DNA of 64,000 nucleotides from Stropharia rugosoannulata (Eukaryota > Basidiomycota > Agaricomycetes > Agaricales > Strophariaceae): positions 2,852,001 through 2,916,000 of the forward strand of contig JANCIK010000006.1 in NCBI GenBank assembly GCA_028532985.1, given 5' to 3'. This document shows positions 25,447 through 37,100 of this stretch, in pieces; the stretch's first letter is position 1, and every line of letters starts with the position of its first letter. A program made the translations under genes and the position numbers. The notes beneath the pieces were generated by a model. The model did not search any database. It was not told the DNA's origin and saw nothing but the letters and a program-made list of their open reading frames with translations.

Positions 25447-26343
25447 TTATGTCAAAAAGGTGAGAAATAACACAAATATAAAGCCGGTATAAAGAACCCT
25501 TACGACAATGTGTCCTAGATATTGGAGTAGGAATGACCTCTCAGCGGTGAATATGTATCTGCCCCAGAAGACAGGGTTGAGGGGAAACAATGAGATACTG
25601 CAGAAAAACATGATCAGGACCTTCGTTTTCTTGAGTGTGCCGATATTCTCGAAGTCCTTGACCATAGCCCAAAGGCAGTAATTTATGACAACCAATATTG
25701 TATCGACTGTTACATCTGTTATAAAAGCATTCAGCACATGCAACATCCTGTACGCCAGGAGAACTTACCGGCCAATGAAGAGGATGTCAGTAAAATAGGT
25801 AGACGGCAGATCCAGATGCCAGGATTGATGGTGATGCATACAAATGTCGAAACCAACATTACTAGTAACGGGCAGACGCCGACTAGGATAGTAATCACGG
25901 TAACAAAGTTGAGTTTCCCTCTCGTTAATCGAGCGTTGGATACAGCAAGGCCAGCCCGGGCAAACCTGTTGTCGACATTAACATTTAAACCCGCTCGATG
26001 CAGTATAGTATGTAACCAACCATTGGACGATTGAGTACCATTCGTAAATTGTAGACTGAGACTCAGGAAGTCTCTGCACCGCTGATCAGGGGCAATGGTC
26101 AGTGGTTCAGACAATGACGAGCCGCAAGACCTTACCATTGAAAGTAGCCCTAGCTAGCATCCACACCATTATGAAAGAAGCAAACAGGTGAAGAAGGCTT
26201 GCGACTAGGAGCATAGCTATGAGCCACAGCCCAGACATAGTGGATACTAGATGGAAATTTTCGACCTGGGTGAAAAGGGGGGGAAAGGCAAGCATTGCGA
26301 ACATGGGCCCGAACAGAATATTAGTAAAAACCGAATCTGCCAA
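25447..26343 (-). CDS. Polytopic membrane protein, fungal family of unknown function (5' end not resolved)
   Basis: Exons recognisable on the minus strand: about 26340-26135 (DSVFTNILFGPMFAMLAF..., two hydrophobic helices, GTAAGG donor); a middle exon around 26100-25760 (GKLNFVTVITILVGVCPLLV, INPGIWICRLPILL, ending SSLAG at a GTAAGT donor); and a final exon from about 25721 (VDTILVVINYCLWAMVKDFE, LIMFFCSISLFPLNPVFWG) to about 25450. At least five hydrophobic segments are visible. The last exon aligns by eye with the last exon of the gene at 28954-30079 (VDTILVVIN against VDVFVDIGM, ENIGTLKK against LNIGTVKK, FWGRYIFTAE against FWTYYILSAA), so the two are paralogues. Transport or receptor function cannot be claimed. 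The start codon was not found. Confidence 0.55.
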
Positions 26344-27077
26344 TCAGGAATAAACATATACATGCTCCTCGTTAAACACAGTACGTCAGAAAATTTATTT
26401 GACGGCCGCTTTATTTTCCCAAGCTACCGTAGTTTGCTGTCGCGACTAGCCCGTGGAACAAGACCATATGATCACACACAAACCGTCCGTTCTCCTGAGC
26501 CTGCTCCATCAAAAGCAGTATAAAAAGGAAGCGCAACGTAGTGCAGTGTGAGATACGACATTATTTGCCCATTCATTACATTTATTCCTGATGAATAGCC
26601 TTGTATTGCATATTACCAGCACGTCTAAACGGTTTATAGTGCCTATGTTGTTCTATGTTTCGCGGATATTCTTACCGTTTATCGCAATGTTTCCGGTCGA
26701 GAGCGATTGTAGGTGTTGTAGCAATAGATAGGTAGACTTGTGATCCATCGTGTAGGCTGGCAATGTTGGTGATCATCATGATTACCTGTTTCCGCTTGAA
26801 TTGATGAAAACAATTCGCGGTTATATTTCTGCGTATACCTCGCGTTATTCTCTTCATGACCAATTCAATTTCATCATTCCTCTCCTTGAAGTATACTCTT
26901 ATTCTTATGCATGGCTGTGGACAACGGGTCCGTGAGATATAGTTTGCATTTCTAGTCAGTACATTAAGCCGTGCCCATCCTTCGAAGTAATCTCGCGAAC
27001 CTTCAAATGCCTGTCGCAACATTTGTTGTCTGAAATTTTTGTACAAATCTGTGAATACCGCATGCACTTATCATCTT
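26344..27077. other. Intergenic stretch without a supported gene
   Basis: The minus-strand frame 26672-27067 lacks a domain, and its DNA overlaps the 3' flank of the hypothetical gene to the right. No repeat was recognised. Confidence 0.35.
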
Positions 27078-27631
27078 TTAACATGCTTCCGACCGGAATG
27101 GCATCCATCCATGTTCCGGAAGCCAGATAAATCCATCCACACAATTATCATAAACATCCGAGGAACGAGATCCCTCCAACGTTGAGTCGTCATCATCAGC
27201 TTCAGTGGCCGAGGTGCCAGAATCTTCATAAACCCCTGCAATGTCGTCCGGAATTTCGAGGCGTAGATTGAAGTTGTCGTATCTTGAATGAAAGCGTTGT
27301 TCCTTTGGCAGATTTGCATAATGAGAATAATCACTGCGAGCTAAAATAAATGTAAGTATCTATATAGTTTCGTGAGCAGGCAATCTTACTGTTACCGTTA
27401 TGAGTTGGACTGCTAGACCATGAAGAACAGGTGTTGGAAAAATCCAGGGTTTCGACCTTGTGCGTATCAGGAGCATCACCCCAGACAGTGGCGTCCCGAC
27501 CAACCTGGGAACCGAGCTCTCTAATGCAAGTTCCACTGAAGCCAAACCTGGATGCCAAGTGCAATAAGTCGTCAATCTTATTCTTCAGTTCATTAGGCTG
27601 TGCGCATTGTTGAGCCAAGACCATCACTTCC
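27078..27631 (-). CDS. Hypothetical protein, two 3' exons recognised
   Basis: Exon 27631-27396 (frame EVMVLAQQCAQPNELKNKID...FGFSGTCIRELG...ATVWGDAPDTHKVETLDFSN) is joined by a 55-bp intron (GTAACA donor, TTTTAG acceptor) to exon 27340-27078 (RSDYSHYANLPKEQRFHSRY, an acidic DDDD stretch, VYDNCVDGFIWLPEHGWMPF, stop). Codon-level continuity across the intron and the aromatic C-terminal motif suggest a real gene. A further coding-like exon lies upstream at about 27720-27850 (YLVHDLKGVTACCIRFKGQN), but I could not find a splice pair that joins it in frame. I recognise no domain. The gene lies between two members of the polytopic membrane family, all on the same strand. Confidence 0.5.
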
Positions 27632-28225
27632 TGATATAAAGTGTCAAAACATCTACGATTCGTGTATGATAAGTAAACTGGTAAACGTGAATTAGTAGTC
27701 AGTGCTTACTCTAACTCAGGCCTAAGCCTAGGCTTCTGGATCTGTGGACCAATAACGCTTGTACTGTTTTGTCCTTTGAAACGGATACAGCAGGCCGTTA
27801 CACCTTTGAGGTCGTGAACTAGGTAACAAACGTCCTACGAGGTACATGTCAAGGAACTGTAAAGATGAATGTAATTGAAGGGACGTACACATACTAATCA
27901 CCCGTAGACGTCAGTCGCGCTCGAAGTCAGAATGCTGGCAGGAAATGGTGTCGCTGTACTCACTCTGCATATTCTCGGACTCTGGTAGTTGCCTGCGGGA
28001 GCGCGACCAGTCGTTATTGTTCCCTCCGCTGTACATACTCGAGTTAAGGCTTGTCGCTGACACGAAAAGTGGAAGTACAGAAGATAGGTCTTGCGAAAAT
28101 AATTAAAATTAAAATAACTTTTTTGGCGAGCTTCAAACACGGATATGTTGGCAAGTACCCCAATATGGCCAACAATATACTAGTGCTGATTCCGGATCCG
28201 GCTCCATCGTGGCAGAAGGGTTCTG

Positions 28226-28953
28226 TATCAATCACCATCAATACAATTGAAGGATAGTGCAGGCTTCGTGTTCCTAGAATGCTACTTGACGTTTACAACT
28301 TCGCAAAGCTACGCAGCTCTTTCTGAATTCAGACGACCACCCGCAGTCATAACAATTGTTATAAAAGCAAACAGTGTTTGATTAAGCATATATATTGATC
28401 ATGAATTGGCAGCTAAAGTCTAAAGTCAATCATAGGCAAGCAAGTGACGATGATCAAATCACTTATACTTACCCGCTATATGTACGTATGTACAAGTACA
28501 CGCACTAGTTGCTGGCGCCCATGCATGACAGATGTCAGACATCGGAAAATGTGTTATCAATCGGCGGCCGGAGACCATATGATTAATTGTGCATGCAGTA
28601 GATCTACTCAGATGATAGCTAGTAGCTTTGGTGACCGCGGATATATATGGAGGTCCGCTCACGCAAAATCAGTTTATGGCCATCGGTCACTACCTGCTGG
28701 CTGCTCCAAATTAACGAACGATAGATAGATAGGGTCCACTTGATGTATGTACTTGATGGCGGACAATATATACGCGGTATGCTTTTGAAAGCTGACTCGT
28801 AAAGTTAAAGACAAAGATGATGGTTAACTGCGGGAGATTTTAACGTCCTTGTAGAGCTAATCCTTGCGAATGCATCCACGAAGAACAGAAAGAGAAAAGG
28901 TAGTGACATTGCTAGCCAAAACAGAGAATATGATCTGTGAGAGACAATGAATA
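28226..28953. other. Intergenic stretch without a supported gene
   Basis: AT-rich with short palindromes around ATATATA and a GATAGATAGATAGG run at 28716-28731. The plus frame at 28444-28728 is rich in Arg, Cys and Ser, shows no splice logic, and is rejected. Confidence 0.4.
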
Positions 28954-30079
28954 TTACAAAGACGGTAAGACAAGCACAGGACTCACTGCAGAGTGTACCA
29001 TGCTTAATTGAAAGAAATAATTATTCTCGTCGGCGGCGGAGAGAATATAGTAAGTCCAGAACACCACTCCGAATATCATGGGAGGCAATGTTAAGAAGAA
29101 GGAGCATAAGATGATCCATTTCTTTACAGTGCCTATATTAAGAAAGCGCTGATCAACAATAGTGAAGTTATGCAAAATCAGCATCTTCATGCCGATATCA
29201 ACAAATACATCCACTGTGTCAGAGAAAGATTAATGACATATACGACGAAGATAATTTTTGGAGCTGACATAGAAACGCCGGTACTGTCAACGTGAAGGGT
29301 AGTTTGAGAGCAGGATTGCTCGAATTAGTACTGCAGGCGTATGCTGTGGCCGAGCAAGAAAGAATGCCGATCAAAAAGAACGTTATGGACATCGTAACAA
29401 ATGAAGTCCGAAATTCGTAATGAAGTCGCCCAGCATAAAGAGCAATGCTTGTCCTAGACAGCCTAGAATACCCTGTAAGAAATATGCGTTTCAATGAATA
29501 ACTAACCATACCATGTTATAAAAAGGTAGGAGCCTATCGAGACAACGAGCACATAAGGTGTTACTCGAGATGTATCGCCAAATATGACTGAGAAGGTTGT
29601 TAAGCGTATCCGATAGTAACCAAAAAAGCTCACGCACCAACGTTGCTCAACAACGTTGACATCAAGCCGCTTCCTCCCACAAAAACAACCGCTGCAAGCA
29701 TACCGTCGATGACAAACTGATTATGATGGTTGAATCCCATGGTGGTTATAATAGCGTTTGAAAAGTGGGCAACAGCTAGGATTATAATGGCTACAGAGGC
29801 TGAGTTGGTGATCATGACTCGGAACAGGAGTGAATATGTATGCATGTACCACATACCGAAGTTGGGCGCCATAATCATAGGTCCAAGGATGATGGACGAG
29901 ACTGATACATGTACTAGTTTATATACTTGCAGCCCTGGCGGATAAATCTGAGATCGGTAATAACTGTTTACTACATGGACGGCGTGAGAGTCTGAGAATT
30001 GATAACTTTTGAATGATGAGAGGCGAAAATCCCCGTAAGAATGACCGTGCACCAGAGTACCTAATGCATCGACACCCAT
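28954..30079 (-). CDS. Polytopic membrane protein, paralogue of the gene at 25447-26343
   Basis: The putative start is ATG at 30079 (MGVDALGTLVHGHSYG). The first exon runs to about 29637 (helices around SVSSIILGPMIMAP and SASVAIIILAVAHF, and MLAAVVFVGGSGLMS, ending SNVG at a GTGCGT donor). Next comes a short exon around 29595-29516 (RVTPYVLVVSIGSYLF), an exon around 29490-29250 (TMSITFFLIGILSCSA), and a last exon from about 29220 (VDVFVDIGMKMLILHNF, WIILCSFFLTLPPMIFG, then ILSAADENNYFFQL). Seven or so hydrophobic segments fit a multi-pass membrane protein. The family is recognised only by its similarity to the neighbouring copy and to the remnant at 33683. Exon edges in the middle are approximate, and the function is unknown. 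Confidence 0.55.
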
Positions 30080-31031
30080 CTAGCGGCCCGTACAGTAAAT
30101 TTACTTCTTCGGCCTAGAAACTGCTGAAGACAGCTTTCCTGTCGACAAAAGACGAAATAACGCTAGCGTTCTTCAGGTACCGCACTTGCATGACCTTATG
30201 CGACTTGTCTGCGGACCCTAGGTAAAAACGGTGCCAGCACACTGAAACAGGGAAATGTTTCGCAATAAGGCCGCAACGAGAGCTAACATTGTCACGCAAC
30301 TAATTCCCTTAAGATTCTTTCGCAGTGCAGAGAACAGGCTGTGCAGGAAACCTGTCTGTATTATGCTTGGATCTTAACAGCCCATTCGTATACAAGGCCG
30401 CATTTCGCAATAATATGTCATGCAAAAATCTCGGAATGTACTGCAAATTGCACCCCAGACAAAGCGCTGGATACTGCATACAGCTAGGCCCATTCTAGAT
30501 GGCGGGTGATGGCTGTGGGTCTCCGGTTGCTTGAGATTCAAAACTGCGTCTAACAAAACTGTACGACATCCCAAGTGATAAGCCACATGTATGATTATGC
30601 TTCAAAAACACTGACGCGGAAGCATCCGAAAGATCTCACTCTCGAGTCATTAATGCTGCTGGGTATGTTTGCGGACGCTTTCACGGGCCAGGTAATAACA
30701 TCAAAATTTTCTTAGCAGAGGATGGTATAGTACCACGTGCACGTGCACTCGAATTCGTCTCACAAGCGCAAAAAGGAATTCCCTGATCGTGACCGGTTCT
30801 AGGGTAAAATTTCGACGTATATTGAGAAAACCGGGCGGTATCCGGATCCGTAGGGAAGTCATCCTGCAGCCATAACTCAAAAAATCGTCCAAATCAAGGC
30901 CAATACATGGCTCAAGCATTACAGGGTGAAACGGGAATAATGTATAGGTGGGCGTCAATTGATGTGATATATTTAGACAGCGGGTGTTCAGCACTAGTAC
31001 TGTGCACGCATAGATGCATACGTTAAATCGA
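30080..31031. other. Intergenic stretch; one doubtful minus-strand frame
   Basis: The frame 30994-30701 (minus, about 97 residues, LEPCIGLDLDDFLSYGCRM and IREFLFALVRRIRV) is open and moderately hydrophobic but has no ATG context, splice partner or domain. It may be a fragment. Confidence 0.3.
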
Positions 31032-31626
31032 CAGTACCATAGGGCCCAGTGACCATGGAGTGATATTTGCTAGAGAAGATCTAGTACAAGTATTGAATGC
31101 ATATAAGCTTCACTTTCTCTTTATTTCAGGACAAGCACTTACGTGGTATAGCTATAGCTGTTGTTGTTGCTATTTTATTTTATTTTTTGATTTTCGGGCA
31201 TTTCTTGTAGAAAGCTGACCTTCGCTCGACCGCAACACTTGTGTACAATCGAACATTCTTGATTATCCGCCCGATGTGCCACTAAACTGTTCAGAATGAA
31301 GCTGGGAGCGAAATTGACTGTAATCGGCAGACACTAATAGTAGGATTCTGTCTTCTGTCTTCAAGGGCGCTGTAGTTCGTTATGAACATCTGATAAATAG
31401 ACGGCAGTAGGTGCTGGAGACATATTCAAGCACCTTTAATTGCAATTTTAGCTTGTGGCTAATCTCCAGCCACCAGCGCTAGCGGTCCACCCAAGCGCGA
31501 GTGTAGCGCAAGAACGATGCGCCGCTGGGGTGCGTCCATCCTATCTTCTGGCATGGAGCACATGTCTCCTTGCAATTATGCCTCAGTAGCTAGTTAGGAC
31601 TTCGTATTTGACCAAATGCCTTTTAG

Positions 31627-31650
31627 TTGATTGGTTCTATACCAAGTCAA
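31627..31650 (+). repeat. Imperfect hairpin motif (copy 3)
   Basis: TTGATTGGTT-CTAT-ACCAAGTCAA. It is the positional equivalent of copy 1 in the S1/S2 duplication. The arms are identical and the loop differs. Confidence 0.75.
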
Positions 31651-32672
31651 CATAAGACAATGGTGGCTCGGTCGTTGCTCGGTCGTGGATTTGCCGTGGA
31701 CTGCTCAACCAGATTTCTACAAAAAAATTCGCGGGCGATTCGTCTTTTCAAAAGCTGTTCGTGGCTCGTTAGTGTTCCAAGGTTTTTATAAGGCATGTGC
31801 GTCGGTGGAATGCGGGATGGTGCGACGTACATTCTACGTATACATGCACATATAGGTCGTCACATGATGGTCAACTCACCTCGTCCTCCTTTTTGTGCAT
31901 GATCATGAACTCTGTCTCATTCCTCCCTACTTTCAATTTATTATTATTCTTTCGAAGTTCCTTACCCGTTATATTACCTACTGCGATCAATGCGAGCAAA
32001 ACCATTGTGGTGCAAATGTGAGTTGTTTTTACCAAGTTCCAACTAGAACACCTTGATGACTTTCAGATATATCTTCAGAAATTATAACTTCAAGGGCCCG
32101 ATTAAAACGAGGAACTCAGGTAACGAGATACCATGTTGACTGCCTCTGGTAAGCTTGTCCTGATTTCATCATTTGGATTATATCTGACAACGGACCATAA
32201 CACAGCGTAGCACGATCTCTGGATCCATTTCGTCCGACCACCAGCCTCCGTCCTATGACAACTACTTCTACAATACACGTCTTCAGCCGTCTGTGGTATA
32301 TACGAAGTAGAATGGTTGCTGTGGCATGATATATAGCTCCTGCCGGGGGAGAGAACGAGTACGTTTTTTTTTTTTCATTATTTCGCACTAGGTGCTCATC
32401 TCAGAGTGGTCTAGTTGAGCCTTTTCTGGATATGAGAACCAAATGAGCTCGAACTACATACCCTTTCCGCGCATAGTCCCGCACCCTCATGGCTACTCCG
32501 CCGCACACCGCCATTGAGCTTGGATTTTTAGTCAACCGCCTGTCAAGTCCAAATAAATCGAGGTCGAATGTATGCGCGCTTACTGGCAGAAATATACCAT
32601 CCCTTCTCAACAGATAGCTATAGGTGGCCCCATATTCTTTGTTCCCGGGCCACTACATGCATATTTGGTATA

Positions 32673-32695
32673 TTGACTTGGTATTAACCAATCAA
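32673..32695 (-). repeat. Imperfect hairpin motif (copy 4, inverted)
   Basis: TTGACTTGGT-ATT-AACCAATCAA on the plus strand; positional equivalent of copy 2. Confidence 0.75.
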
Positions 32696-32777
32696 TATGT
32701 GCGCTTTCTCGCAGAAGTGCCATCTTTTCAAACAAGTGATTGTTTGTTCCAATCTTGAGCCACACGTCTATGTTATA

Positions 32778-32802
32778 TTGACTTGGTATATCAACCAATC
32801 AA
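32778..32802 (-). repeat. Imperfect hairpin motif (copy 5, inverted)
   Basis: TTGACTTGGT-ATATC-AACCAATCAA; 105 bp to the right of copy 4 with a longer loop. The S1 block shows no second copy at the matching place. Confidence 0.75.
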
Positions 32803-33682
32803 TATATTATCATCATTGCCCCACCTTCCATGACCCCAGCCCTTTGGAATATACGTTCTTGTGTGTTCTCTCAACTTGTGTCTATGTGGGCCAACCGTTA
32901 TAAAGAATACCCCCCTTCCCGCGCCCCCTCCCCCGCGCCCATCGTGGGCATTGATATTATGTTGGGACTGGTCAGTGCTTTCAAGTCGTCGCTCGTCGCT
33001 GGTCATTCCAGGGTTGTTACTGAAGTGGTTTGGGTATCGGACAGTACTTGCATATGAATGCACCGTCATGGACACATACTATCAGGGCCTAAAGCTATAA
33101 TTAGCCGCCATCATCATTGCATCGGTTGCCCTCGTCATGCAGGGCTTCCCTTCAAAGCATTATTCAGACTCGGCCCGGTCAGCTAGCCATGCCCAACCCG
33201 CTGCCAAGTTTCGCTATCCACTTGCTATACGCTCTACTTAGACCAGAAATGCCAGCGACGTTGCATGCTAACCTGGAAGTTCAGTCACGTCATGGTGCGA
33301 GTACTAATAATGCAATGAATGTGTCACTGTTGCACCAGCTGGCTCGTAACGCAGCTGGTGTATTCAAGAACCGGTACCTATTTAATCAAATTTCATACCT
33401 GTAGGTTCTATTATCGACACCGCCGCGTACGCAACATTCAGTATAACCCGTTTACTACCTCATGTTTGCATACAGAAGCATCCAATCGACATTCGTGGAC
33501 TACCCTCTAATTTCTATTCAATCATTTACATACTCAGCTCTCGATTCATGAGAGGCAAATCCATGTCTCAGTCAGGCGACCGTCACAACATTTGAACGTG
33601 TCAGAATAGGAATGCCTGGTCAGTGTAAAAGTGAAGCGTTGGACGCTTATCATGCAAATGAGGTAAGAACTATCACAAAAGC

Positions 33683-33957
33683 TCAACTAGGAATAAAAGC
33701 GCTTACAAGAGAGTTTTCTAGATAAATGTGGATGAGAGGCCTCTCCACTGTATCTATTAAACATTGAGCTCGAAACATTCCGGTGCAGCAGAACTTACCG
33801 GAAGGAGTACACTTCAATCCAACGGGTAGCCTGCAGATGCAGGCACTAGTGGTCTGTACCACTAGCGACGAACATACGGATGGCAGTTTAAGTTGGCAAA
33901 GTTGAGTTTTTCTCGCTTCAACCGAAGTTGGATACAACGATCCTGGCGTGATGTAGA
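33683..33957 (-). pseudogene. Remnant of the polytopic membrane protein gene
   Basis: The DNA around TTGGATACAACGATCCTGGC and the GTTGAGTTT..TCTCG block matches 25731-25980 of the gene at 25447-26343, including the CCGGTAAG donor context. The coding frames are not preserved and the downstream exon is absent. An inverted copy sits at 61889-62156. Confidence 0.55.
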
Positions 33958-34166
33958 ATGACTAAACACAGTTCCATCGTTAACATAAATATGTGCACAT
34001 TATCGACAACTGAACAAAATTCATTGTATTCGCAGTACTACGCGCGGGCTTTTATATATATATACTTGCTATCCCAGGACAGACTGCAAATATTTCATTG
34101 GCTTAGTCGAAAACCAAAATGTAATACGCGGTTGTACACTCCCATTAGTTTGTCTCAACCTCGATT

Positions 34167-37100
34167 TCAAATTGTTCCAAAATCCCAGCGGTTAATTAAC
34201 TGTGTAAACGTGGATAAGCTCTAGTGGGCGGCGTTGGCAAGAAGTATATTCACTTACTCTATCCACTGGCAGCATATGTATGAGACCCGCATACCGGGCG
34301 TTCTCCTCTGTCGGCATGGAGGTCATCACGCAATGCCCAACAACATGTGTCATCCGGATTACGGACAACGAACCTCCTGTAGGCCATACGAGATGACCAG
34401 CAAAGGGATATTGACGATACGGGTCGTTAGCTGCATTTATCGAAATGTACCTTCTGACAACAAGAAATACATCCTCCAAATCATGTTCATCTACTGTGTA
34501 AATGCATCGAAAAATTTCCAAGATTCTACCGGTATTGATATCTGTGGATTGACCCCCTGGTGCTCGGAATTCAATATAACTGTTTCGATACGATCTTGAA
34601 TCATGCACTGCGTAGCAAACGCCTTGAATGGAAATTTCTTTAAAAAACTTTGCTTGTCGTGGTAGAGCTGCCCCTTCTCCGCACAACTGTTGTAATAAAT
34701 GAATGTAGTTTTCCCCGATTTTTGAAGTTGTCGGTCTGAATCTTGTTGTCTCACTCGCAATATTTGGGTTCAGGATGCTCGCCAAACGAAATCCTCTGGC
34801 ATCTTCCAAAACCGCTTGATCCATCACGTTAACCATTTCGTGTATCAGTTCGCGAATATTGTCGTTGTCGGTCAGCAGGGCTCGAAGATTAGCACTAGAA
34901 GCACTAGTGTTAATCAGCGTAGACTCCAGCTCTCCTACGTATTTATATTAATCTTGGTGATTGCACTACTAAGGACGTCGAAACACACCTATTTTTCCAT
35001 TGGTATTGATTTGATGGAAAAAGTTTATGTAGCGCTCATAGTAAGGCGCACTATGTGAATGAACAGGCCCAAATGTATCCAGTACATCTCCAATATGAAG
35101 TGCCGCGTGATGATTGGGCTTGATTCCTTTGTCAGGATATAACGCTTTAATACTAGAAACGTAGCGATGGATGTGCTGATTATATTTCAGAATCTGTGCA
35201 GGTGAGGAGACTCGCATGTTTGCAATTCTTACAGCCGCCACTAGATCCATGAAATGATCTAGCATCTGCTTTAAGCGTCCTCTATCATCAATCCAGAGGC
35301 GGATGAGTGTTATAGGAAGGTGTATAGTGCAGATTACTCTCCAATGTGCCGCACTCAGCTTCCCTCTAGATGATGTCCCCCAGTCCGCAGGAGCAGGCGT
35401 AATCCAACTTGGAAGTAGGGTGCGCCCCATGTCAGCCCATACTTGCTGCATGATCGTTTTCCCCAACACAATCCGCCTGGAAGCCAATTCCGGCTCTGTT
35501 ATGAATCTTTTCAAGTTATTGGCATTCTCCTCATTTGCGTCTATCTGAAGAAAAGGCCTCGTGTCATGAACTATCAATTACGTCATGAAATTTACGCACA
35601 AAATCCACTATTCTTTGAAATAAATTATGTTTAACGGCACGAGTGTTCCTGATATCCATATCGCCATAGTCAAGATTCAGCATGTCGCATATAGCAACAA
35701 AATTGGTCGTTGTTGCCTGAGTGTACGCTTGTCTGCGCTTGTTATCCCTGTCGTCAAAGGTGACAAGTTTGCGTATGATTCTTGTTATCACCGCATCAGT
35801 GATCACATTCGGTTCTTCTGCTACTTCTTCATTTTCACGTTGTGCTCCTCCGGCTTGGGCGTTGATTTCCACAGGTATATCATCCCTTCTATGTCTGTAT
35901 TCAGGACTACCCCTCTTAACAGCGATGAATATGTCAGCATATTATTGATTCCAAAATATAACGTACCCAGATTACAATGTTTCTTGCCAGTACATACCTC
36001 GTTCCTATGGTTAAAGCATGGCCCTCTCCCTTGATATCATTGTTGATACAAAATGTGTACAACACCCTGCGATTCAATCTAAGGAGGGAGTTGAGCAAAT
36101 TTCGTTCATTTGCTTCGACCAAAACGGAACAAGAATCAACCAGCCTGAGGTCTTCCGGTGTAGTGACCAGCTTTTGCGGTCCAGAGTACTGGGTTGAACT
36201 GGAACCATCTCCCCCTTCTTTTCCCGGATCAACCCCAAACAACACACGACAGTGGTACATCAACAACCCTACGTCCATTGTATGCATGGATTCTGTAACA
36301 GTGTACTTGGTTGGGTCCCAATATGGCAGCCTCCACAGCACTGACCAGCGTATGCCATAGGCTTCAAAATAGGTGTTGCGCTCTTGCTCAGTTGCAGCAT
36401 CTCTCCAAAGTTTTGCACATTCTCGCATGTGATGGAAGTCTTTCCGTGGCCACTCATCACGATCAGTAATGTCAAGGTCATGGTAGTCAATATCGCATAG
36501 AGTACAGCAGTAGTGGCCTGTTGGTGCGGCTTGCCCAAGGACTTGTCGTGCAGCAAGCATATCACATATAAGTGGGACAACAATTGCGCGATAGATACGT
36601 CCAAGGGGATAACTGTGAGTTCTGGAATAATGTACACCCGGATTCCAGAACTCGAGCAAGTCGTTGATGAGCAAGTCGAGATAATGATTGATTTCGTCTA
36701 GTGATGGGTGCCCTGGGATGACTCCAGCAACATACATGTTCTCATGCAGATGCCGAAGCTCGGGCGGCAAATTAAGGAGGACAAGCCATATAGCCGTAGA
36801 TGACACCGACTGTTTCGCGGTTTTGTTGTGGAAAGGATTAAATGCGTCTACAGAAAGTCCAAAGACAAGGCGTCCTTCCCCATTATTGCTTGGGTAGAAT
36901 CGCGATCCTGACGGGTCTTTCAAATTAAGGAATGCCTTCGACAGCCAAATATCATCAATCCCAGCGTTTTCATCCGGCAAAATGTACGGTCTACTGTCAA
37001 GTATACGATCCAACCCTTGCCTAGAAAGAAGTCGTCCAAGCCAAGCTTCTAGATTGTGATGAACGTACTTCCTTCTGGGCACATAAGTCATGCTGCCGGG

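Larger units (their letters stand above)
22713..25980 (+). repeat. Segmental duplication, copy S1
   Basis: Blocks in the same order and orientation recur at 31032-33957 (S2). They include the CAGTGCC unit; a block with CAGCCACCAGCG-type sequence; the TTGATTGGTT hairpin; a CTGGTAAGC-TTGTCCT block; a CATCTCAG..GTCTAGTTG block; and part of a membrane-protein gene (25731-25980 against 33683-33957). Overall similarity is low and broken by gaps, so this is an old duplication. Ends are approximate. Confidence 0.6.
31032..33957 (+). repeat. Segmental duplication, copy S2
   Basis: Counterpart of 22713-25980, with blocks in the same order and orientation. It ends in a degenerate piece of the membrane-protein gene. 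From 31840 on it is also duplicated, almost identically and inverted, at 61378-64000. Confidence 0.6.
31840..34463 (+). repeat. Left arm of a large, nearly identical inverted repeat
   Basis: Matches the reverse complement of 61378-64000 with only scattered differences, many of them single-base gaps at GC-rich doublets. The match runs off the right edge of the window. It breaks at 34463 inside exon 4 of the Tnp2 gene (last shared bases CTGACAACAA). Confidence 0.95.

Noticed and set aside
32791..33100. Minus and plus frames repeated exactly in the right arm (62734-63043)
   Set aside because: Their conservation is explained by the recent inverted duplication, not by selection on a protein. The aligned S1 region does not keep the frames.
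34234..34599. 121-codon plus-strand frame opposite the Tnp2 3' exons
   Set aside because: Antisense shadow of the transposase coding sequence.
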